Shown here one piece after another: positions 5,313 through 10,179 of a stretch of 10,179 nucleotides of DNA (the first letter of the stretch is position 1; every line of letters starts with the position of its first letter). Under the pieces are notes generated by a model. It did not search any database and was not told the origin of the DNA. It was given only the letters and a program-made list of their open reading frames with translations. The DNA is from Baffinella frigidus. Lineage: Eukaryota > Cryptophyceae > Cryptomonadales > Baffinellaceae. Where the stretch lies: NCBI GenBank assembly GCA_026770585.1, contig MU646487.1, positions 574,048-584,226 on the forward strand, read 5' to 3'. The position numbers and the translations under genes were made by a program.

Positions 5313-5359
5313 GACTCAGCATTGATGGTCAAAAAACTGGTCAAATCATACTCAAATTT
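5144..5359. repeat. Segmental duplication copy B (uninserted)
   Basis: Collinear with 3196-3762 and lacking its three inserts, so it serves as the empty-site reference. Shared landmarks are GAGCGCAGCCATGAGGA, CGGTGGCGGTGGC, GCGCGCGACAAGAGCGGCTT and TGATGGTCAAAAAACTGG. Confidence 0.8.
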
Positions 5360-5361
5360 TC

Positions 5362-5415
5362 CCCTAAAGGACCTCCTAAAGGATCTTCGATAAAACCTAA
5401 AGGACCTAAAGGATC
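5362..5415. repeat. CCTAAAGGA motif cluster
   Basis: Four CCTAAAGGA words, with AAAACCTAAAGGACCTAAAG being the inverse of the start of the modules at 6006, 6627 and 6898. Confidence 0.8.
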
Positions 5416-5497
5416 GCCTTTTCCGTCTCCTTTCCTTCCTTTTCGCGGACATAGAACGGACATAACACACGGTGGGGGCGGGACATCCAAGGGGGCA

Positions 5498-5533
5498 ATC
5501 AGCGGGGGGATCAGCGGGGGGATCAGCGGGGGA
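5498..5533. repeat. Three-copy 12-bp G-rich tandem repeat
   Basis: ATCAGCGGGGGG three times (last unit one mismatch). The G runs, together with GGTGGGGGCGGG just upstream, could form a quadruplex on the plus strand. Confidence 0.9.
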
Positions 5534-5534
5534 G

Positions 5535-5738
5535 CACAAAGCCGGCGCCGTACGCTATGAAGAACTGCAAAGAATGCCAGGTGGCTGGCCCAACCTGCAA
5601 AGTGGGTATTCGCCGGGTGCTGCATGGCTGTCGTGGTTCCTCTCATTGCTTGTTTGGAAATTCTCAAATAGTCTTAAGTCGCCAAATTTGCCATGGGGTC
5701 AGCTCTTGTCCGGTGACAGCAAGTGTACGTCGATTTAA
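5535..5738 (+). CDS. Weak candidate coding stretch
   Basis: A plus-strand frame reads AVRYEELQRMPGGWPNLQSG then a hydrophobic WLSWFLSLLVW and stops at about 5738. A second plus frame from 5557 (MKNCKECQVAGPTCKVG) and a minus frame also run through. The hydrophobic run could be a membrane segment, but no family, splice context or second copy supports it. Confidence 0.2.
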   Translation, partial: HKAGAVRYEELQRMPGGWPNLQSGYSPGAAWLSWFLSLLVWKFSNSLKSPNLPWGQLLSGDSKCTSI

Positions 5739-5803
5739 AGTCATAAATGACCTCAAATGTTGTGGACTGGCATACATGACTTTATCAGAAACAACATATA
5801 TGA

Positions 5804-5820
5804 CCTTTGATGGTCAAAGG
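5804..5820. repeat. Short perfect hairpin CCTTTGA/TCAAAGG
   Basis: CCTTTGA TGG TCAAAGG, inside a longer imperfect inverted repeat ATATGACC ... GTGTCATAT (5797-5832). Confidence 0.7.
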
Positions 5821-5900
5821 GTCGTGTCATATTGTCCTTTGATAGTGGTCAAAAACAGCTGCGTTTCCAGGGGAGGGGAGAGCCGCCATGTGGGGGGAAT

Positions 5901-5981
5901 TGCATTTTTGCTTTCGGATCGCATTGAGCTCTCCAGTGCAGAGGCTCGTGACGAGGGGATACAGGGTGGTTCTCTTGGGGG
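5901..5981. repeat. Two-module repeat: module A copy 1
   Basis: Begins TGCATTTTTGCTTTCGGATC and runs through TTGAGCTCTCCAGTGCAGAG to GGTTCTCTTGGGG. Matches 6182-6262 closely. The plus frame gives LSDRIELSSAEARDEGIQGG; the minus frame is also open, so coding status is unclear. Confidence 0.85.
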
Positions 5982-6005
5982 TTTTGAGTTGATCCAGAGG
6001 GCCGC

Positions 6006-6090
6006 GCCTTTAGGTCCTTTAGGTTTTGAATGCTCAACATGGCCCAACGACACGCCTTTCCGTAAAAAAGATCAGCAGAAAAACATTTTT
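6006..6090. repeat. Two-module repeat: module B copy 1
   Basis: CCTTTAGGTCCTTTAGGTTTT followed within 15 bp by CCCAACGACACGCC and TTCCGTA. Most diverged of four plus-oriented copies. Confidence 0.85.
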
Positions 6091-6104
6091 TGCGCTCGCC
6101 CACA

Positions 6105-6262
6105 CCTTTAGGCCCTATAGGTTTTAATATCTCCCAACATAGCCCAACGACACGCCCTTCCGTAGAAAGGACTGCAGAGAAAGCATTTTTGCTTTCGGAT
6201 CGCGTTGAGCTCTCCAGTGCAGAGGCTCGTGCAGAGGGGATACAGGGTGGCTCTCTTGGGGT
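6105..6262. repeat. Two-module repeat: module B copy 2 joined to module A copy 2
   Basis: CCTTTAGGCCCTATAGGTTTT, CCCAACGACACGCC, TTCCGTAGAAAGG, then the A module from GCATTTTTGCTTTCGGATCG to CTCTCTTGGGG. This junction shows the native B-A order. Confidence 0.85.
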
Positions 6263-6626
6263 GTTTGAGGAGTGCCAATGGCAACACGCTCGCGCACACA
6301 CCGAACCCAAGTCAGCCTTTATGAGGCTCATGGTACCCCATGGTTGAAGTATCAAAGCTCCAGCCACGGATACCCCACAAGGTGAGAGGGATTATGTGGG
6401 GGGGAGGTGAAATCAGTCTGACACCAAAAGATGAAGGGAGATAAATGTGGTAAGGTTGAAGTTTTGGGCTTTCTCCCAATGTACAATGATTGATCCTTAC
6501 GAGCCTGGAGGTTCCACCGGGTTTCAGACAAGGAAAGATAGGGCCAATGCGTGTCGGCGAACAACAACAGAAGTAAATAAAGCAACGTACGCGTTGACCG
6601 GCACTCGGTCGCTGCCAAGTGCACTC
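6263..6626. other. Region with minus-strand open frames, unassigned
   Basis: Two minus-strand frames are open (6312-6713 and 6352-6624; the latter contains ETRWNLQARKDQSLYIGRKP). The composition is less GC-rich than the exon islands, so openness is mildly suggestive, but they conflict and match nothing I recognise. Confidence 0.25.
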
Positions 6627-6748
6627 CGATCCTTTAGGTCCTTTAGGTTTTAATTTCTCCCAACATAGCCCAACGACACGCCGTTCCGTAGAAGGGATCT
6701 GCAAAGAAAGCATGTTTGCTTTCGGATCGCGTTTCGCTTTCCAGTCCG
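6627..6748. repeat. Two-module repeat: module B copy 3 plus start of A copy 3
   Basis: GATCCTTTAGGTCCTTTAGG through CCCAACGACACGCC, TTCCGTAGAAGGGATCTGC and the first 40 bp of module A, which is then cut by the inverted-repeat element at 6749. Confidence 0.85.
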
Positions 6749-6895
6749 AGCCACAAGATTTCAGCTAAGTCAATCAGCTCACCTAAGTCAACTTTCCCCT
6801 GTTTTCGTTTAGATGGACCCGGGCCCCAGGCCCGGCATTTGACTTAAAAGGCGCTGGCTTTCAGGGGGAGTTGACTTAGGCGAAATGTTCTGACT
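6749..6895. mobile_element. CTAAGTCAAC inverted-repeat element, copy 1
   Basis: 147 bp. The left end AGCCACAAGATTTCAGCTAA faces right-end sequence whose complement is AGTCAGAACATTTCGCCTAA. Inner arms are CCTAAGTCAAC.TTCCCCTG and CAGGGGGAGTTGACTTAGG. The centre CCCGGGCCCCAGGCCCGGC is itself a hairpin. Flanked by CCG on both sides, possibly the target duplication. It lies in inverse orientation to 8297-8441. Confidence 0.85.
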
Positions 6896-6897
6896 CC

Positions 6898-6990
6898 GTT
6901 TAGGTCCTTTAGGTTTTAAATGCTCCCAACATATGCCAACGACACGCCGTTCCGTAGAAGGGATCTGCAGGGAAAGCATTTTTGCTTTCG
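6898..6990. repeat. Two-module repeat: module B copy 4 plus start of A
   Basis: TTTAGGTCCTTTAGGTTTT, CCAACGACACGCCGTTCCGT, AGAAGGGATCTGCAG and GCATTTTTGCTTTCG, then unique DNA. Confidence 0.85.
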
Positions 6991-7103
6991 TTAACGAGTG
7001 AAATTGTTTTTTTAGGGGGTCAGCTCGGTGGTCAAATTCCTAAAATAAAGGTCCATAACCTGTTGCTGCCTTCTCTCCGGAGGCGTAGACAAGACTTCTC
7101 TGC

Positions 7104-7508
7104 ATGTTACCGAGCGCCGAGCTGGAAGAGATCGTGGTGTGGTGGGCGGTTGGAGGGACCGGAACCATTCCCTCCAAGCACGACCCAGTCTACCGCCATG
7201 CCGATGCGCAGGATGAACGCACCGCTGGAGGCGCCGAGGCCAGGCCTGGTCCACACCCACAACCCTCCTTCCTCCCACGTGGCGCGCCATCGCAGGCGCT
7301 CGCGCAGCATTTCCTCGACGCCTCCGCCCCGATCCCTGAGAGTGCTCGGCTACAGTTCCACGCTCCACGTCGGGGTGAGGAGTTCCCCGGGCTCCTCGGG
7401 ACCCCCGCTCCCATGAGCTCGGGCGGGGTCTGGGACGGGTCGAATCTGACCACCATCATGGTCGGGTGGGGGGTCGTGAAGTTCATCACGGTGGCCGCAA
7501 TCTGGTAG
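7104..7508 (+). CDS. Probable terminal exon, hydrophobic C-terminus
   Basis: Longest convincing coding stretch. The plus frame, from an ATG at 7104 or a nearby AG acceptor (CCGAG), gives up to 134 residues. It starts LEEIVVWWAVGGTGTIPSKH and has a proline/alanine-rich middle (ALAQHFLDASAPIPESARLQ). It ends MSSGGVWDGSNLTTIMVGW then GVVKFITVAAIW and TAG at 7506-7508. Third bases are mostly G or C. The stop lies exactly at the junction with a CCCTAAA array. The last 20 residues are hydrophobic and could be a C-terminal membrane anchor. A competing minus frame (about 7104-7355, containing WVWTRPGLGASSGAFILRIG) is also clean but shorter and does not respect the boundary, so I rank it second. No family recognised. 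Confidence 0.5.
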   Translation: MLPSAELEEIVVWWAVGGTGTIPSKHDPVYRHADAQDERTAGGAEARPGPHPQPSFLPRGAPSQALAQHFLDASAPIPESARLQFHAPRRGEEFPGLLGTPAPMSSGGVWDGSNLTTIMVGWGVVKFITVAAIW

Positions 7509-7616
7509 ACCCTAACCCCCAAACCCTCAACCCCTCAACCCTCAACCCTGTGAACCCTAAACCCCAAACCCCTAAACTCTTCTAAACCCTACCCTACCCT
7601 AACCCTAGAACCCCCC
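7509..7616. repeat. CCCTAAA telomere-like array
   Basis: ACCCTAACCC, CCCTCAACCC and CCCTAAACCC units on the plus strand, ending CCCTAGAACCCCCCAAG before GTGGCA, the same word that follows CCCTAGAACCCCAAAAG at 8500. Confidence 0.9.
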
Positions 7617-7635
7617 AAGGTGGCACGCAGGTAGT

Positions 7636-7657
7636 CCCACCCTGGAGGCAGGGTGGG
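7636..7657. repeat. Perfect 9-bp stem hairpin
   Basis: CCCACCCTG, GAGG loop, CAGGGTGGG. Confidence 0.85.
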
Positions 7658-8178
7658 GGTATTTTGAGCATTCTTAAGTCAACTCCCCTTGGAATGGACT
7701 GAGATCTCAGTCCCCCGTGATGAATGGATCTGGTACAAAACGGTCTTATCCCTTATGTGTCTGCGACGTCCTGAGACGTCAAAAGGCTCAAATGTCAACT
7801 TTGGCATTTTCTAATTAGGCCGCCTCTTGATGGAAAATTATGAAAAAACACCAGCTTGTCAGGCTCGCTAAGCTGAACAAATTGAGTAATTGGTGCTCAA
7901 CGAATTGAGAAATTCCTGATTTATGAGACCCGGAAAACCGTCCTCCGCTAAATTGGAATCCCTAGACCTGATTCCTGCTAAAAAAAATGATCACGTACCT
8001 TTTTCGGCAGATAAGGGATAAGTATTTTGGTGGTACAAATCCTGTCAACTTTTGCGATAAAGGGTTATTCGGGATTGGCCGAAAGTCCCCTCCAGGGTGG
8101 CGTACGGGCTACAGGCTAGCCCGTCTTGGGATTTTCTGTAGCCCCAGCTCAGGGCGTGTCACTCGAGAAAGTAACTCG
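7658..8178. other. Non-coding spacer with small palindromes
   Basis: No gene seen. Contains CTTAAGTCAACTCCCCTT at about 7674 (like the ends of the 6749 and 8297 elements), the perfect palindrome GGACTGAGATCTCAGTCC at 7696-7713, two GACGTC sites near 7770-7786, CTAATTAGGCCGCCT at about 7811 (echoed by the palindrome at 8878) and the hairpin ACGGGCT/AGCCCGT near 8105. Confidence 0.6.
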
Positions 8179-8185
8179 CTCTCTC

Positions 8186-8237
<52 letters not shown>
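8179..8237. repeat. CT microsatellite
   Basis: (CT)n with one CG interruption, ending CTCAAG directly before TGGCAAGTGAAGAC. Could serve as a plus-strand polypyrimidine tract. Confidence 0.95.
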
Positions 8238-8240
<3 letters not shown>

Positions 8241-8241
<1 letters not shown>

Positions 8242-8296
8242 GGCAAGTGAAGACACTGATGGTGACCCGTCTCACAAGCCCTGGCACTACACTCCG
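8241..8296 (+). pseudogene. WQVKT exon start, copy a
   Basis: After the CT tract and AAG the plus strand reads WQVKT, as in copies at 8501 and 8764, then LMVTRLTSPGTTLRA, which matches neither. Only 14 bp are shared exactly. A truncated or rearranged exon start. Confidence 0.35.
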
Positions 8297-8441
8297 AGCC
8301 AGAATATTTCACCTAAGTCAACTCCCCCTGAAAACCAAAGCCTTAAGTCAAATGCCGGCTTCCAGAGCCGGTCCGTCTAAACGAAATGGCAACTTACTAC
8401 CGAGGATCACCTTTGTTGACTTAGAGTAAAATATCCTGGCT
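8297..8441. mobile_element. CTAAGTCAAC inverted-repeat element, copy 2
   Basis: 145 bp with about 25-bp ends: AGCCAGAATATTTCACCTAA facing TTAGAGTAAAATATCCTGGC plus T. Inner CTAAGTCAACTCCCCCTGAA and GCCTTAAGTCAAATGCCGG match the minus strand of 6749-6895, and TCTAAACGAAA is shared too. Same family, opposite orientation, nearly the same length. Confidence 0.85.
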
Positions 8442-8500
8442 GGCAGTGCACTATTTGAGCAACCTCCCAGGGCTGGTGGCTAACCCTAGAACCCCAAAAG

Positions 8501-8552
8501 GTGGCAAGTGAAGACGCGCCGCGGGCTCCGTACTAGTTACTCAATACAGCGC
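8501..8552 (+). pseudogene. WQVKT exon start, copy b
   Basis: CCCTAGAACCCCAAAAG is followed by GTGGCAAGTGAAGACG and CGCCGCGGGCTCCG. The plus frame WQVKTRRGLRT resembles copy c (WQVKTGRGAFA), then runs into the CT/C/CA microsatellite. Truncated exon-like copy. Confidence 0.4.
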
Positions 8553-8762
<210 letters not shown>

Positions 8763-8763
8763 G

Positions 8764-8833
8764 GTGGCAAGTGAAGACGGGGCGCGGGGCGTTCGCGCTG
8801 GTCTTGGCCGCGTCGCTCAACCTCTGCATCCAG
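8764..8833 (+). CDS. Exon-like, WQVKT copy c with the 48-bp block copy 1
   Basis: Candidate internal exon of 70 bp bounded by CACACAG and CAG|GTCTGA. The plus frame is WQVKTGRGAFALVLAASL then NLCIQ; the AFALVLAAS part is hydrophobic and could be half of a membrane segment. The 48-bp core (8789-8836) is copied at 8977, 9201 and 9531, always keeping CAG|GT. On the minus strand the core reads MQRLSDAAKTSANA; two of the three variable sites are silent there, against one of three on the plus strand. The coding strand is therefore not settled: splice-site conservation favours plus, substitution pattern favours minus. Confidence 0.45.
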
Positions 8834-8877
8834 GTCTGACCCTGGAGACGCCTCATGGGCAAATCGCGCCTTTCGGC

Positions 8878-8926
8878 TAGGCCGCCTAATTAAATTTAAT
8901 TAGGCGGCCTAACTAAAATTAGTTAG
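8878..8926. repeat. Perfect 34-bp palindrome overlapping a second hairpin
   Basis: TAGGCCGCCTAATTAAA (8878-8894) and its exact complement (8895-8911) with no spacer. CTAACTAA/TTAGTTAG (8909-8926) overlaps its end. Lies in the spacer after 48-bp block copy 1. Confidence 0.95.
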
Positions 8927-8976
8927 TCGATACTTATTCCCCAGTTCAATTTACTATGCCTGGGAACCCGAGAGAG

Positions 8977-9024
8977 GCGTTCGCGCTCGTCTTCGCCGCG
9001 TCGCTCAACCTCTGCATCCAGGTC
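8977..9024 (+). pseudogene. 48-bp block copy 2
   Basis: Differs from copy 1 at two sites (CTG/CTC and TTG/TTC). Plus frame AFALVFAASLNLCIQV, then TGA. Preceded by CCCGAGAGAG, shared in part with copy 3 (ACGAGAGAG); AG|GCG could be the acceptor. Keeps CAG|GTCTGA. Strand ambiguous as for copy 1. Confidence 0.4.
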
Positions 9025-9200
9025 TGATCCCTTTCCACCAGCCACCGGAAGAGCACCAGATTCGATCTGGTTTGGTTTGATCTTCAACAAGAAAAAACCC
9101 TGAGGGTTTAGTGTCCAGCTATTCGCCCTTGCAAGGACCCCCTAGGTCCCTACGGATTTGCTACTGTAGGGTCGTCCGAAATTCATAAAAAACGAGAGAG
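9025..9200. other. Hairpin-rich spacer 2
   Basis: Contains CCAGATTCGATCTGG, AACCCTGAGGGTT, GGACC-CCCTA-GGTCC (9135-9149) and CCCTAC...GTAGGG (9148-9171). No gene. Confidence 0.7.
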
Positions 9201-9248
9201 GCGTTCGCGCTGGTCTTGGCCGCGTCGCTCAACCTCTGCATCCAGGTC
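9201..9248 (+). pseudogene. 48-bp block copy 3
   Basis: Identical to copy 1 over all 48 bp. Preceded by ACGAGAGAG and followed by GTCGCCCGATACC. Plus frame AFALVLAASLNLCIQVARY. Confidence 0.4.
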
Positions 9249-9530
9249 GCCCGATACCCCTTAAGTGGCGAGCCGGTCAAAAGTGACCGCCAAGAGGTCC
9301 TAGGCAGGTCCTAGGGCCCTACGGTAGGGCGTATGAGCCTACTCACCACTTGAGGGATAGGTTTCAGGGGACTGCCAGAAGGGCGCGGGGCAGTAGATAC
9401 CCGGGTTTCGGGATCCGGAATCTTCCAAGTTTTCGGGTCCGAAAGGGTTTCGGGATCCGGAATCCGGAAAATCCGGGTTTCGGTTTTCGGTTTTAGGGGC
9501 CGTATGCGGCCACGGCTATTGGGTTCCGGG
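9249..9530. other. Hairpin-rich spacer 3 with a 20-bp direct repeat
   Basis: AGGTCCTAGG twice (9295-9304 and 9306-9315) followed by the hairpin GCCCTACGGTAGGGC (9316-9330). GGGTTTCGGGATCCGGAATC occurs exactly at 9403-9422 and 9445-9464, and GGCCG/CGGCC near 9499. A minus-strand open frame across it is repeat-derived. Confidence 0.75.
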
Positions 9531-9578
9531 GCGTCCGCGCTCGTCTTGGCCGCGTCGCTCAACCTCTGCATCCAGGTC
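9531..9578 (+). pseudogene. 48-bp block copy 4
   Basis: Two differences from copy 1 (TTC/TCC and CTG/CTC). Plus frame ASALVLAASLNLCIQV. CAG|GTCCGG retained, but no AG acceptor within about 30 bp upstream. Confidence 0.35.
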
Positions 9579-9731
9579 CGGTCTCGAGTTGGCCGACTAT
9601 TCTCAAGTTTAATAGGGTAACGGCCTGAAAATGGGGTAGTTAGGCCTACGGCATTGCCTAGGACCTCCTACCGTAGGCCGAGACTTTTTGGTCCTAGGAT
9701 CCCTGGAGTGGGGAGTAGTCGGGCACCTCAG
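9579..9731. other. Spacer 4 with interlocked inverted repeats
   Basis: GGCCTACGG (9643-9651) pairs with CCGTAGGCC (9671-9679), and CCTAGGACC (9657-9665) pairs with GGTCCTAGG (9690-9698). The arms interleave, a pseudoknot-type topology if transcribed. Confidence 0.75.
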
Positions 9732-9761
9732 GGTCACCTCGACGTTCTCCGCCTGCCCTGA
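9732..9761 (+). CDS. Possible short terminal exon GHLDVLRLP-stop
   Basis: After CACCTCAG the plus frame reads GHLDVLRLP then TGA, and CCCTAAACCC starts at once. GHLDVLRL resembles the end of an ankyrin unit, but nine residues cannot establish this. An alternative frame (VTSTFSACP) resembles the NEVVSLLSAP exons at 9919 and 10016. Same arrangement as those: AG, short frame, stop, array. Confidence 0.3.
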   Translation, partial: GHLDVLRLP

Positions 9762-9910
9762 TCCCTAAACCCTAAACCCTTGACCCTAAACCCTAACCAA
9801 AACCTAAACCTAAACCTAAACCTAAACCCTTGACCCTGAACCCTAAACCCTAAACCCTAAACCCTAAACCCTTAACCCCAAACCCCAAACCCCAAACCCT
9901 AAACTCTAAA
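9762..9910. repeat. CCCTAAA telomere-like array
   Basis: CCCTAAACCC with CCCTTGACCC, CCTAAA and CCCCAAA variants on the plus strand. Confidence 0.95.
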
Positions 9911-9918
9911 CCATACAG

Positions 9919-9957
9919 AACGAGGTGGCGAGCCTGCTCGCATCCGCGCCGATCTGA
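9919..9957 (+). CDS. Terminal exon-like NEVASLLASAPI-stop, copy 1
   Basis: ACCATACAG precedes AACGAGGTGGCGAGCC; the plus frame reads NEVASLLASAPI and TGA at 9955-9957, then CCCTAAACCC. Copy 2 at 10016-10051 reads NEVVSLLSAPL and TGA. The two align with a one-codon gap and several third-base changes, so the frame and the stop are conserved. Probably a duplicated last exon of an unknown gene whose 3' side is the telomere-like array. The preceding exon cannot be named; the 48-bp block exons are the nearest upstream on the same strand. Confidence 0.5.
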   Translation, partial: NEVASLLASAPI

Positions 9958-10010
9958 ACCCTAAACCCTAAACCCTAAACCATACACCCTAAACCATACA
10001 CCCTCAACCC
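9958..10010. repeat. CCCTAAA telomere-like patch with CATACACCCTAAAC units
   Basis: ACCCTAAACCCTAAACCATA followed by repeated CATACACCCT. Confidence 0.9.
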
Positions 10011-10015
10011 CACAG

Positions 10016-10051
10016 AACGAGGTGGTGTCCCTCCTGTCTGCGCCGCTCTGA
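10016..10051 (+). CDS. Terminal exon-like NEVVSLLSAPL-stop, copy 2
   Basis: Follows ACCCCACAG. Plus frame NEVVSLLSAPL with TGA at 10049-10051, then CCCTGAACC array. Compared with copy 1: Ala/Val and Ile/Leu replacements, one codon fewer, silent changes in the two Leu codons. Frame-preserving divergence supports coding origin. Confidence 0.5.
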   Translation, partial: NEVVSLLSAPL

Positions 10052-10179
10052 CCCTGAACCGTCAAGCCTAAACCTTAAACCCTAAACCCTAAACCCTAAA
10101 CCCTACACCCTAAACCCTAAACCCTAAACCCTAAACCCTAAACCCTAAACCCTACACCCCAACCCCTACACCCTAAACC
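10052..10179. repeat. CCCTAAA telomere-like array at window end
   Basis: Mostly exact CCCTAAA units on the plus strand, the cleanest array in the window. A right-hand chromosome end would read TTTAGGG on this strand, so this is interstitial or continues into another unit. Confidence 0.95.

Noticed and set aside
4731-5539. Long minus-strand open frames (182 and 220 residues)
   Set aside because: Low-complexity arginine, serine and proline translations of GC-rich and CCTAAAGGA repeat DNA, conflicting with the better coiled-coil frame and with each other.
7636-7657. Hairpin as a transcription terminator
   Set aside because: The window is eukaryotic and no T tract follows; recorded only as a hairpin.
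9311-9571. 86-residue minus-strand open frame
   Set aside because: Its middle is the translated GGGTTTCGGGATCCGG repeat; only the first residues coincide with the 48-bp block, already described.
10052-10179. Window end as a true chromosome telomere
   Set aside because: CCCTAAA on the plus strand at the right edge points inward, so it cannot cap this end. Variants and embedded exons also argue for interstitial arrays.

Overview
This is nuclear DNA of a eukaryote with no complete gene. I infer a unicellular alga. The reasons are long degenerate arrays of TTTAGGG, the telomere unit of plants, green algae and dinoflagellates; GC-rich exon-like islands with G/C-rich third positions; AG/GT-bounded short exons; GA/GT/CT/CA microsatellites; and many short inverted-repeat elements. 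I cannot separate a green alga from a dinoflagellate: I found no dinoflagellate spliced leader and no recognisable household gene.

Layout. 1-2640 is a mosaic of telomere-like arrays and short exon-like islands, all reading on the minus strand and present in several diverged copies: a SYEDLEQGMAAAQFIKAIG exon (three copies), a YDPKDIG exon (three clear copies plus shorter relatives) and a single HVMGYSPWGTPLG exon. 2685-4725 is a field of small palindromic elements, including three insertions that can be read against an uninserted copy of the same segment at 5144-5359. 4745-5360 has a telomere-like patch, a likely minus-strand coiled-coil exon and a GC-rich stretch open in several frames. 5360-6990 is dominated by a two-module repeat (TCCTTTAGG module and SSAEAR module), interrupted by a CTAAGTCAAC inverted-repeat element. 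7104-7508 holds the longest convincing coding stretch, a plus-strand terminal exon that stops exactly where a CCCTAAA array starts. 7510-8540 is spacer, microsatellite and a second CTAAGTCAAC element. 8239-9580 has repeated GTGGCAAGTGAAGACG exon starts and four copies of a 48-bp block separated by spacers rich in hairpins. 9732-10179 has duplicated short terminal exons in CCCTAAA arrays.

The unifying pattern is that short exon-like sequences repeatedly begin right after an AG that ends a telomere-like or dinucleotide array, and are duplicated together with that array. Where copies can be compared, most differences are silent. This suggests duplicated exons, or decayed tandem gene copies, whose introns consist of simple repeats. 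Proteins and functions could not be identified. The telomere-like arrays are interstitial: those at the two window edges point the wrong way to cap this stretch.
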